The translations under genes were made by a program, and so were the position numbers. A stretch of 9,288 bases of DNA from an archaeon (GTDB taxonomy: Archaea > Nanobdellota > Nanobdellia > Woesearchaeales > ARS49): contig JACRAI010000096.1 of the NCBI GenBank assembly GCA_016213425.1, forward strand, positions 1 through 9,288, read 5' to 3'. Shown here one piece after another: positions 1 through 6,150 of this stretch (position 1 is its first letter; each line of letters starts with the position of its first letter). The notes below the pieces were generated by a model. It searched no databases and was not told where the DNA came from. It saw nothing but the letters and a program-made list of their open reading frames with translations.

Positions 1-1
1 A

Positions 2-655
2 GAATTACTTGAACAAGCAGATATGGATTTTGAAATCACAGATGTTCACAAGAATTCTTTTGAAGAATACACAAGAGCAAAACAAGCAGAAGAGTACTTA
101 GAAAGAGAAGGAGATAAAATTCCTGAAATGATATTGAAAAGTTTTGACAGAAATAAAAATAGGGAAACTATACAAAAATATGAGCTTGAAAAAGGAAGAC
201 ATGATGAGTTAAAGAAAATCAAAGCAAAGTTAAACAAAGAAAAAGAAACTTATAAATTCCTTAAAGAAATACGTGAAACTATAATGGATAGAAGAGAGAC
301 ACCTACACTAATTCCATTGATAATTCAGCATGATGAAACAAGCATGACAATTTACACACCTATAACCGAGAGATTGAAAGACAGTTATTTAGACAACCAA
401 ATTTATCAGCACATATTTGAGAGCACAACAAGAGCTTTCCACGCAGGTGAAATTACAGGATTTTCTTCCTCATTTAATGATGGACTAAGAACATTTACTT
501 TGAAATTTAATAAAATAAAAAACAATGAAGAAATGATAAAGTTTGAAGAAGATCTTGAACATAAAATGATTGAGCTAAAAAGTTTTTATGATTACTTAAA
601 AGCAGGTGGAAAGCTAGAAATAAACAAAGTGGGTAAATTTTATAGAGGCCAATGA
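2..655 (+). CDS. Hypothetical coiled-coil protein, 5' end outside the window
   Basis: I do not recognise this protein. The frame is open to the left edge, and the codons before the first in-frame ATG (base 23) read as ordinary coding sequence (ELLEQAD), so the real start is probably upstream and at least 217 residues are seen. Counting from that ATG, roughly residues 15-90 are charged and rich in Lys and Glu, and look like a long helix or coiled coil. Residues 95-175 look like a mixed globular domain (TPTLIPLIIQHDE, GEITGFSSSFNDG). The C-terminus is again helical and ends in KVGKFYRGQ. There is no signal peptide, membrane segment or Cys motif. The stop codon overlaps the start of the next gene (ATGA), so the two are almost certainly co-transcribed and translationally coupled. 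No function can be assigned. Confidence 0.7.
   Translation, partial: ELLEQADMDFEITDVHKNSFEEYTRAKQAEEYLEREGDKIPEMILKSFDRNKNRETIQKYELEKGRHDELKKIKAKLNKEKETYKFLKEIRETIMDRRETPTLIPLIIQHDETSMTIYTPITERLKDSYLDNQIYQHIFESTTRAFHAGEITGFSSSFNDGLRTFTLKFNKIKNNEEMIKFEEDLEHKMIELKSFYDYLKAGGKLEINKVGKFYRGQ
645..648 (+). promoter_or_regulatory. Ribosome binding site GAGG for the second gene
   Basis: A GAGG lies inside the last codons of the first gene. Spacing is 3 bases to the ATG at 652 and 6 bases to the ATG at 655, which favours the second ATG. It fits internal operon initiation by Shine-Dalgarno pairing. Confidence 0.45.
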
Positions 656-1482
656 TGGATAAAAAAAACATAGGTTACTTAGCATATACATACGAAAAGA
701 ATATTGAAGATGCATTAAAAGTTCTTCCGAAAAAAAATACTTTTTACATGACAGATCATGAATTTTTAGATTTATTCAAAAACACAGAAGGTCAAACAAT
801 TGAAGAGCAAGTTTTAGAGGAAGAAGAAGTTTTGAACACAGAAGTCATTCCACTTGAAGATAAAAACATCAAAGTAAAAGAACTAGAAAGCTCCGAATCA
901 ACAACAGCTCTAGATTACATTCCTGAACTGAAAGAAAACTTGCAAAACCCTCCTTATAACACTCCTGAATTCTGGAAGTACGTTAAAAATTGCACTGATT
1001 TAGTTAAAAATGATCAAAAATTTTTATCAAAAAAATTAGATGAAACAACAATATATTCAACATTAATCCCTTATTGTGCTAAGTCTTCTAATCCTGAAGA
1101 TAGATTTACAGAATTGCTGTATGGATTGTGGGGGTTGGGAAAGATTGTTAAGTCCAGAGGTGAAATTGAAGAAATTGTTAAGTTCAACACAGTAAGAACA
1201 GCAACTAATGTTATAGGAAGATTAACCTTGAGAAATCATACAAATCTAAAAATAATTATTGAAGGAATATTTAGAGATGAGAAAGAAGAATTGAGAAAAG
1301 TAGAACAAGGCAAAGCAATGACATTACATAACATTACTAGAATAATTTATGAGAAAGGAAAAAGCACTTTCAACACGATGTTAACAACATACAAAGGGAC
1401 GGCTCCTGAAACAACACAAATAAAAGCAATTCAAGCCTTTATTTCTGCATATCAAGACGAATTATTTAAAAAATACCTTTAA
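652..1482 (+). CDS. Hypothetical protein coupled to the upstream gene
   Basis: This 276-residue protein is unrecognised. Residues 1-75 look like a small N-terminal region, residues 55-90 form an acidic, probably disordered linker (EEQVLEEEEVLNTE), and residues 100-276 look like an all-helical domain with motifs such as LLYGLWGLGK and HNITRIIYEKGKSTF. It has no membrane segments and no recognisable catalytic motif. The gene begins at an ATGATG sequence that overlaps the TGA of the preceding gene. A GAGG at 645-648 lies only 3 bases from the first ATG but 6 from the second (base 655), so translation may really begin one codon later. Close coupling to the first gene suggests partners in one complex or process. 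The cysteine desulfurase starts 12 bases after its stop codon. Confidence 0.75.
   Translation: MMDKKNIGYLAYTYEKNIEDALKVLPKKNTFYMTDHEFLDLFKNTEGQTIEEQVLEEEEVLNTEVIPLEDKNIKVKELESSESTTALDYIPELKENLQNPPYNTPEFWKYVKNCTDLVKNDQKFLSKKLDETTIYSTLIPYCAKSSNPEDRFTELLYGLWGLGKIVKSRGEIEEIVKFNTVRTATNVIGRLTLRNHTNLKIIIEGIFRDEKEELRKVEQGKAMTLHNITRIIYEKGKSTFNTMLTTYKGTAPETTQIKAIQAFISAYQDELFKKYL
1464..1472 (+). promoter_or_regulatory. Possible TATA box for the cysteine desulfurase gene
   Basis: TTTAAAAAA lies inside the final codons of the preceding gene, centred about 27 bases before the ATG at 1495. That is the same spacing as the clearer promoters in this window. There is no Shine-Dalgarno sequence between the genes, so a separate leaderless transcript is plausible. 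The AT-rich coding context makes a chance match possible. Confidence 0.4.
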
Positions 1483-1494
1483 TTTCTTATTGTA

Positions 1495-2562
1495 ATGATA
1501 TACTTAGACAATGCAGCAAGCACATCAACAGATAAAGAAGTGCTAAAAGAAATGCTTCCTTATTTTAGTGAAGAATACGCCAATCCTAGCAGTGATCATA
1601 AATTTGGAAAAAAAATTTCAGAAATAATTCTTAACTGTAAAGCGAGAATTGGTAAGATTTTAAGCTGTCGTCCTGATGAGATATTTTTCACGAGTTGTGG
1701 TACTGAAAGCAATAATTGGGCAGTAAACAGTTATGAACATATAATAACTTCTGAAGTTGAACATAAATCTCTTTTGGAGCCTGCAAAAAAGAAAAATGCG
1801 GTTTTTCTTAAACCTGATAAGTTTGGAATTATTTCACCAGAAAAAGTAGAAAAAGCGATTAACGAAAAGACACAATTAGTAAGCATAATTTATGGAAACA
1901 ACGAAATAGGAACAATCAATTCAGTAAAAGAGATTGCTCAATTGGTTAAGAAAAGAGGAGCTCTTTTTCACACGGACGCTTGCCAGTGTGGAATGCTTGA
2001 TTTAACTGTTAGACCTTTTATTGATTTAATGACACTTAATGGAAGCAAAATTTATGGACCTAAAGGAGTGGGAATTTTGTACGCGAGTCTTGAAGCTCAA
2101 GAAAGCTTAAGGCCATTATTTATAGGAGGGGGTCAACAAGAAGGCCTTAGGTCAGGCACGTTAAACGTTCCTGGCATTGTTGGTTTTACTAAAGCTCTTG
2201 AATTAACACAGAAGGTTGATTGGGTTAAAGTTAAAGAATTAAGAAATTATTTTATTGAAAAATTAAAAGAAATGAACGGCATAATCAACGGTCATCCTTC
2301 AGAAGTTTTACCTCACATAATAAGTGTTAGCTTTCCGGGAAAAGAAGCTCAATATTTATTAGAAAAATTAGAACAAAAAAACATTATTGCTTCTGCAGGA
2401 AGTGCTTGCACTAGCAAGAACATAGAACCAAATCACGTTCTGAAATCAATCGAATTGAGCAATCTGCAAAGCAGAGGAACAATAAGATTTAGTTTGAGCA
2501 AGCACACCACTAAAAAAGAAATTGATGAAGTTATTGAGTCATTAAAAAGAATTCTTAATTAA
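1495..2562 (+). CDS. iscS: Cysteine desulfurase, IscS/NifS type
   Basis: PLP-dependent enzyme that takes sulfur from L-cysteine, leaving alanine and an enzyme persulfide that feeds Fe-S cluster assembly and tRNA thiolation in the cytoplasm. The class V aminotransferase landmarks are in order: N-terminal YLDNAAST (3-10), CGTESNN (68-74) for phosphate binding, EVEH with H90 stacking on PLP, NNEIGT (135-140), HTDACQ with D161, the PLP lysine K185 in NGSKIYGPKG, GGGQQEGLRSGT (211-222), and the catalytic C305 in SAGSACTS. The 355-residue length is slightly short for the family. The residue before the lysine is Ser, where IscS usually has His (SGHK). The short loop around C305 resembles IscS/NifS rather than SufS. 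No IscU follows; a DUF1858-IscA fusion lies downstream in the window. The 3' end overlaps the convergent radical SAM gene by 21 bases. Confidence 0.95.
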   Translation: MIYLDNAASTSTDKEVLKEMLPYFSEEYANPSSDHKFGKKISEIILNCKARIGKILSCRPDEIFFTSCGTESNNWAVNSYEHIITSEVEHKSLLEPAKKKNAVFLKPDKFGIISPEKVEKAINEKTQLVSIIYGNNEIGTINSVKEIAQLVKKRGALFHTDACQCGMLDLTVRPFIDLMTLNGSKIYGPKGVGILYASLEAQESLRPLFIGGGQQEGLRSGTLNVPGIVGFTKALELTQKVDWVKVKELRNYFIEKLKEMNGIINGHPSEVLPHIISVSFPGKEAQYLLEKLEQKNIIASAGSACTSKNIEPNHVLKSIELSNLQSRGTIRFSLSKHTTKKEIDEVIESLKRILN

Positions 2563-3915
2563 CTGATTATGTATTGAAAAAAAAGTGTGTTCTCTAAAAA
2601 AATTCATTGATTTTGGATGCTTGTTTATTTTATCAATCGCTTGTTTATATTTACGTCTTAACTTATTTGCGTCATCTTGAGTTAATCCTTCCTTTAATTC
2701 ATAGCTTATTTTAGGTTCGAGAACAGTTCTTTCTTCTTCTATTACTTTTTTAATTCCAAACTCCAAAGGTGCATTGTAAACTGGTGTTCCTTTTTGCAAG
2801 CCAAAAATTGAAATAGAAACTAAATCAATATTTTTTTCATTACTCTTCAAAATATTTATTGTTTCTAAAAATTCACTTTCTGTTTCGCCCGGGAAGCCAA
2901 ACAAAATATAAGTTATGTTTTGTATTCCTGCTTTGTGCGAATCTTCTAAAACGGAGTTTATATCTTTTGTATTGGTTCCTTTTTTCATTAATTGCAAGAT
3001 TCTATCACTTCCAGACTCGACACCCCACATTATGAAAGTTAATCCTGAATCTTTTAGTTTTTTTAGCACTTCATACTTGAAGTCTTTTGTTGGTCTTAAC
3101 TGGCAGGCCCATTGAACATTTAATGGTTTTATCATTTCTGCTAATTTAAGTAGTCTATTCGGGTGAATCATATCATCTATAACAAAAAAGTATTTTTGTT
3201 TTGAGTTAATGATGGTTTTTTCAATCAAAGGTATTTTGTATTCTAAATACGGAACTTTACTATAGTGAGAACAGAACGTGCATTTTTGGTAATAGCAAGT
3301 ACTTGAAGTTTTCAAGGGCAGCACTGGTTCGGGAGTGAAGTAGTCTTTTAAATCATAAATTGTGAAGTCAGGAACAATTTCGAAATTCAACTTATCGTGA
3401 TCCGTTTTTTCTTCTTTAATGAATTCAAGAAATTCTATTTCATTTTTCAAAAATTTATCAGCAATTTTAATTAATTTCTGATTTACGGATGGGCCCCCAA
3501 TGATTTTTGTTACATCTTTTAATTCTTGCATAAGCACAAATGCATAAAATGCTTGACTTGAATATACTATGCTGAACGCAACCATATCTGGCTTTTGATC
3601 TTTGATTTTCTTTAATAATTCTTCAAAAAACTCAGGTTTTTCACCGTTCACAACTTTTTTATTATTCTCTGAATATACTTTTTTCGTGATTTGGTTATAT
3701 TCATTTGCAATATTCTCATAATCTTTCCAGCTTGATGCATCTTGAAAATATTTTTGAAATTTCTGAAACTTTAATTTGTGAAATTGTAAATTAAGATCTA
3801 AAACAGTTATTTTTGCTTCACAATTATTTTTTAAGAAAGAATAAAGATATGTTAGAGAATAAGGAGGACTGGCAGGAGTACAAAAAGGCAAGTATACTAA
3901 TAAAATATTCTTCAT
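2542..3915 (-). CDS. Radical SAM protein with N-terminal B12-binding-type domain
   Basis: A 457-residue member of the B12-binding radical SAM group. Residues 1-165 resemble a cobalamin-binding Rossmann fold (MKNILLVYLP start, GGPSVN at 140-145) but lack a DxHxxG cobalt-ligand motif; the matching segment reads LDLNLQFHK, so any cobalamin would bind base-off or not at all. The radical SAM core runs from about 200 to 395. Its cluster cysteines are C207, C212 and C215, spaced CX4CX2C rather than the usual CX3CX2C, in a CYYQKCTFC context. Other core motifs are VIDDMI (245-250), WGVESGSDRIL (297-307) and LFGFPGETESEF (338-349). The C-terminal 60 residues are basic and helical. The substrate cannot be predicted; methyltransfer or ring chemistry is usual for the group. 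The start ATG is 25 bases after a TATA-like element. Confidence 0.88.
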   Translation of the reverse strand: MKNILLVYLPFCTPASPPYSLTYLYSFLKNNCEAKITVLDLNLQFHKLKFQKFQKYFQDASSWKDYENIANEYNQITKKVYSENNKKVVNGEKPEFFEELLKKIKDQKPDMVAFSIVYSSQAFYAFVLMQELKDVTKIIGGPSVNQKLIKIADKFLKNEIEFLEFIKEEKTDHDKLNFEIVPDFTIYDLKDYFTPEPVLPLKTSSTCYYQKCTFCSHYSKVPYLEYKIPLIEKTIINSKQKYFFVIDDMIHPNRLLKLAEMIKPLNVQWACQLRPTKDFKYEVLKKLKDSGLTFIMWGVESGSDRILQLMKKGTNTKDINSVLEDSHKAGIQNITYILFGFPGETESEFLETINILKSNEKNIDLVSISIFGLQKGTPVYNAPLEFGIKKVIEEERTVLEPKISYELKEGLTQDDANKLRRKYKQAIDKINKHPKSMNFFREHTFFSIHNQLIKNSF

Positions 3916-3936
3916 AAAAGAAGAGATTTCTTCTTA

Positions 3937-3944
3937 TTATTAAA
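3937..3944 (-). promoter_or_regulatory. TATA box for the radical SAM gene
   Basis: TTTAATAA on the minus strand is centred about 25.5 bases before the ATG, implying a leaderless mRNA. It lies in the short gap after the stop of the 86-residue gene, so the two minus-strand genes can be transcribed separately. A short dyad (AAGAAG, 6-base gap, CTTCTT, 3918-3935) sits between this box and the start codon. Confidence 0.55.
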
Positions 3945-3948
3945 TGTT

Positions 3949-4209
3949 TTAGTTTAACAAAACATAAAGGGAAGCAGCATTTATTTTGGTCGTTATTTTA
4001 CATCGTGCACCAACCATACTATTTTCAGTTCCTTCACCTAAGGTTGAAACCACATATTTATCATCAAATAACAATTGATTTACTTGAAAACCTAGCTCAT
4101 TATAACCGCCCGGATGAATTAAAGGCAATATTCTCTGATTAAAAATTCGATCTCTAAATATTCTACACAAATGTTCTGTTGTAATTGAAGACATATTAGG
4201 TATTGACAT
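3949..4209 (-). CDS. Hypothetical 86-residue protein
   Basis: A small unrecognised protein. Residues 8-30 look helical (TTEHLCRIFRDRIFNQRIL). A middle segment, HPGGYNELGFQVNQLLFDDKYVVS, suggests a beta-rich part. The C-terminus, GARCKITTKINAASLYVLLN, is hydrophobic at its end but too short for a convincing membrane span. There are two cysteines and no metal-binding pattern. The start is supported by a strong TATA box centred 26-27 bases upstream, which implies a leaderless transcript and argues that this is a real gene rather than a chance ORF. It is divergent from the P-loop kinase gene, with 103 bases between the two start codons, and lies 33 bases upstream of the radical SAM gene on the same strand. 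Function unknown. Confidence 0.65.
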   Translation of the reverse strand: MSIPNMSSITTEHLCRIFRDRIFNQRILPLIHPGGYNELGFQVNQLLFDDKYVVSTLGEGTENSMVGARCKITTKINAASLYVLLN

Positions 4210-4231
4210 AGCAGAATTATAATATGCTCAA

Positions 4232-4239
4232 TATATAAA
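4232..4239 (-). promoter_or_regulatory. TATA box for the 86-residue gene
   Basis: TTTATATA on the minus strand, preceded by an A-rich BRE-like AGAAACA, is centred about 26.5 bases before the ATG at 4209. It is part of a divergent promoter pair with the kinase gene. Confidence 0.7.
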
Positions 4240-4274
4240 TGTTTCTTTTCTTACTACTACCAAGTAGCAATATA

Positions 4275-4289
4275 CCGAAAGTTTTATAA
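4275..4289 (+). promoter_or_regulatory. BRE/TATA promoter of the P-loop kinase operon
   Basis: CCGAAAG followed directly by TTTTATAA matches an archaeal BRE plus TATA arrangement. The TATA centre is about 27 bases before the ATG at 4313, so the transcript should start at or next to the start codon. This is one of the clearest promoters in the window. Confidence 0.75.
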
Positions 4290-4312
4290 ATGGTGCGATT
4301 TCTTAAGCACTC

Positions 4313-4792
4313 ATGACCTTTTATATTATAATTAGAGGACCTTTAGGAGTTGGCAAATCTTCAATAAGTAAAAAACTTGCCGAAGAATTGAATGCTGAGT
4401 ATGTTTCAATAGATGAAGTTCTTTCAGAAAATGGTTTAGATAAAGGAGATGATATTCCTGAAAAAAATTTCATCAAAGCCAATGAACTGATAATTCCAAA
4501 AGCAAGAGAGCTCTTAAGCAAAGGAACACCGGTAGTTTTCGATGGCAACTTTTATTTTTACCATCAAATAAGCAATTTAATTGAAAATTTAGAAGGACAA
4601 CATTACGTTTTTACTCTTCAAGCAAGTTTAGGAACCTGTCTTAGAAGAGATGAATTAAGAGAAATGAAGTGCGGAGAATTAGCTGCAAAAGCAGTATACA
4701 CTCTAGTATCGAGAGTAATATACGGCAAAAGTGTAAATACTGAAAACAAAAGCATAGAACAAGTTGTTAAAGAAATAAAAGAACAATTATGA
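4313..4792 (+). CDS. P-loop NTPase, small nucleotide/sugar-kinase type
   Basis: A 159-residue cytoplasmic P-loop protein with the fold pattern of AAA_33/adenylate-kinase-like kinases. The first strand, FYIIIR, leads into Walker A GPLGVGKS (residues 9-16, with K15 and S16). A second strand carries YVSIDEV (30-36), where a substrate-contacting acidic residue is common. VVFDGNFY (74-81) is a Walker B-like strand, and RRDELR (111-116) resembles the arginine-rich lid. The length fits a single minimal kinase domain. The phosphate acceptor cannot be told from sequence; chloramphenicol-phosphotransferase-like, shikimate-kinase-like and RNA-kinase-like proteins share this layout. It is the first gene of a probable operon with the Fe-S carrier fusion, which begins 55 bases after its stop. 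A strong BRE/TATA element fixes the start. Confidence 0.82.
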   Translation: MTFYIIIRGPLGVGKSSISKKLAEELNAEYVSIDEVLSENGLDKGDDIPEKNFIKANELIIPKARELLSKGTPVVFDGNFYFYHQISNLIENLEGQHYVFTLQASLGTCLRRDELREMKCGELAAKAVYTLVSRVIYGKSVNTENKSIEQVVKEIKEQL

Positions 4793-4834
4793 ACCAAATA
4801 GCAACCTTTAAAAATAAACAAAAATTATACTTTC

Positions 4835-4839
4835 GGAGG
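4835..4839 (+). promoter_or_regulatory. Strong Shine-Dalgarno GGAGG for the DUF1858-IscA gene
   Basis: GGAGG sits 8 bases before the ATG at 4848. It is the best ribosome binding site in the window and fixes the start, so the odd His/Asn/Gln/Thr-rich N-terminus is really translated. The nearest TATA-like sequence (about 4807-4816) would put the transcript start on top of this site, so read-through from the kinase gene is more likely. Confidence 0.75.
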
Positions 4840-4847
4840 AAAATTTA

Positions 4848-5462
4848 ATGGAAACACAAACACACAATCACACAGCAAACCACAAACCACAAACCACAAA
4901 CCAAGAACAAACTACAAGTCCAATAACCAAGGACATGACTATCGGCGAATTAGTTCAGAATTATCCATCAACAGTAGAAATATTATTGGGCGCAGGAGTT
5001 CATTGTGTAGGCTGCGGCGCAGCTTTCTGGGAAACAATAGAACAAGGATTGAAAGGCCACGGAATGAGTGATGAAGAAGTTGATGAACTTGTTAAGCAAT
5101 TAAATGAAGCAATTCCTAAAGAGGCAGGTGGAAGCAGCGAAAGCGTCATTGTTACAGAAAAAGCAGCAGAAAAATTAAAAGTCATATTAAAAGAACAAAA
5201 AAAAGAAGGCCACGGGTTAAGAATTGCAGTAATGCCCGGAGGATGTTCAGGATTCCAGTATGCTTTTGATTTTGAAAAAGAACAACAAGACAAGGATACA
5301 GTTATTGAAGTTGAAGGAGTTAAATTCTTTGTCGACTCAGACAGCATGAAATTATTAAAAGGCGCAAAAATCGATTATGTTGACAGCTTGCAAGGAGCAG
5401 GATTTAAGATAAGTAATCCAAATGCTAAAGGAACTTGCGGTTGCGGACAAAGTTTTAGCTAA
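4848..5462 (+). CDS. DUF1858 redox-disulfide domain fused to IscA-type Fe-S carrier
   Basis: This 204-residue protein has two recognisable domains. Residues 1-25 form a polar tail of His, Asn, Gln and Thr. Residues 26-90 match DUF1858 (hybrid-cluster-protein-associated redox disulfide domain): ITKDMTIGELVQNYP, then HCVGCG with C53 and C56, then ETIEQGLKGHGMSDEEVDELV. Residues 98-204 are a complete HesB/IscA/ErpA-type domain with the three ligand cysteines: C133 in PGGCSGFQY, and C197 and C199 in TCGCGQSF. IscA-type proteins bind iron or Fe-S clusters and hand them to apo-proteins. Fusion to a dithiol domain suggests that the CxxC pair may receive sulfur or electrons, or help build the cluster; this is inference. 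The gene sits between a P-loop kinase and a metallophosphoesterase. A cysteine desulfurase is encoded about 2.3 kb upstream in the window. Confidence 0.92.
   Translation: METQTHNHTANHKPQTTNQEQTTSPITKDMTIGELVQNYPSTVEILLGAGVHCVGCGAAFWETIEQGLKGHGMSDEEVDELVKQLNEAIPKEAGGSSESVIVTEKAAEKLKVILKEQKKEGHGLRIAVMPGGCSGFQYAFDFEKEQQDKDTVIEVEGVKFFVDSDSMKLLKGAKIDYVDSLQGAGFKISNPNAKGTCGCGQSFS
4878..4904 (+). repeat. Heptanucleotide tandem repeat (AACCACA x3 plus a partial copy)
   Basis: Three perfect copies of AACCACA run from 4878 to 4898, followed by AACCAA. The repeat lies in the coding region for the polar N-terminus of the DUF1858-IscA protein. Because the unit is 7 bases, gain or loss of one copy would shift the reading frame. 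Confidence 0.8.
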
Positions 5463-5473
5463 AAAAAAAAAAA
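5461..5473 (+). repeat. Homopolymer run of 13 A at the gene junction
   Basis: Thirteen consecutive A residues run from within the TAA of the Fe-S carrier gene to the A of the phosphoesterase ATG. No Shine-Dalgarno site precedes the ATG, so the unstructured A-rich junction probably allows re-initiation. It is also a likely site of length variation or sequencing error. Confidence 0.7.
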
Positions 5474-6075
5474 TGAAAGTACTAGCATTTGCAGACACAC
5501 ACGGGGATATGTCTTTAATTCAGCAGCACGTTAGAACTGCTGAAAAAGAAAAAGTTGATTTAGTTATTATCGCAGGAGATTTTACTATGATGGATGCTCC
5601 TCCTCAAAGTGTTGTTGGTCCTTTCAAAGCAATAGGAAAAAAAGTTCTAATAATTAATGGAAATCACGATAGTGAAATGACTTTGGATTTTTTATCTGAA
5701 CGCTACAAAGTTAGAAATCTAAATAAGTACGCAGTTACATACGATGATGTTGGATTTTTTGGTGCGGGAGGAGCAGAAATAGGTCCTTTTTTGACTCCCG
5801 AAGTTAAAATATTTGACAGATTAAAAAATGGACATAAATATGTAAGAAATGCTAAAAAGAAAGTAATGGTTACTCACGCTCATCCTTCTGGTTCTTTAAT
5901 TGAGAAGTTTTCTCAAATTGTTCCGCCAAGCCATAGTGTTAGAAGAGCTATTGATGAATTCATGCCAGACGTTGTTATTTGCGGTCATGTTCACGAAGCT
6001 CAGGGAATAGAAGAAACCATAGGAAAAACAAGAGTGATTAATGTTTCTAAAGTTGGAAAGATTTTTGATATTTAA
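5473..6075 (+). CDS. Metallophosphoesterase (Icc-related, calcineurin-like)
   Basis: A 200-residue calcineurin-like phosphoesterase with all the usual metal-site motifs in order: ADTHGD with D8 and H10, AGDF with D36, NGNHD with N64 and H65, THAH with H135 and H137, and CGHVHE with H172 and H174. Such enzymes use a two-metal centre to hydrolyse phosphomono- or diesters. The segment DVGFFGAGGAEIGPF and the small size fit the archaeal Icc-related group (COG2129-like), whose substrates are mostly unknown. I start it at 5473 because MKVLAFADTHGD is the normal N-terminus of the family. An in-frame ATG at 5422 would add 17 residues that overlap the preceding gene. The start follows the preceding stop by 10 bases and an all-A run, so re-initiation after the Fe-S carrier gene is likely. 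Confidence 0.9.
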   Translation: MKVLAFADTHGDMSLIQQHVRTAEKEKVDLVIIAGDFTMMDAPPQSVVGPFKAIGKKVLIINGNHDSEMTLDFLSERYKVRNLNKYAVTYDDVGFFGAGGAEIGPFLTPEVKIFDRLKNGHKYVRNAKKKVMVTHAHPSGSLIEKFSQIVPPSHSVRRAIDEFMPDVVICGHVHEAQGIEETIGKTRVINVSKVGKIFDI

Positions 6076-6135
6076 GAAAGTTTTGATTTAGTTCATCAAA
6101 CCTCTATGAGAGAGCTCCTGCATTACATCATTCGC

Positions 6136-6150
6136 ATCCTTTAACAGGAT
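6136..6150. repeat. Hairpin in a convergent spacer
   Basis: ATCCT, loop TTAAC, AGGAT form a perfect 5-bp stem. It is flanked at a distance by TCGC (6132-6135) and GCGA (6157-6160), which could close a larger structure. The surrounding 6095-6160 segment is visibly richer in G and C than the rest of the window. It lies between the 3' ends of the phosphoesterase and the regulator and may stop transcription, but on neither strand does a long T run follow directly. Confidence 0.4.

Noticed and set aside
4257..4267. CTAC-CAA-GTAG dyad in the middle of the divergent kinase promoter region
   Set aside because: Four-base arms are too short to support an operator without comparative data.
4807..4816. 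TATA-like TTTAAAAATA upstream of the DUF1858-IscA gene
   Set aside because: A transcript starting about 25 bases after its centre would begin within the GGAGG site and lose it, so it is unlikely to be the working promoter.
5000..5347. Antisense ORF of 115 codons opposite the DUF1858-IscA gene
   Set aside because: It is the mirror of a well-supported coding region, with Ser/Pro/Phe-biased composition typical of an antisense shadow. No promoter or family motif was seen.
5422..5472. Upstream ATG extending the metallophosphoesterase by 17 residues
   Set aside because: The extension overlaps the Fe-S carrier coding region and ends in a Lys run made by the poly-A tract. The family N-terminus begins at the ATG at 5473.
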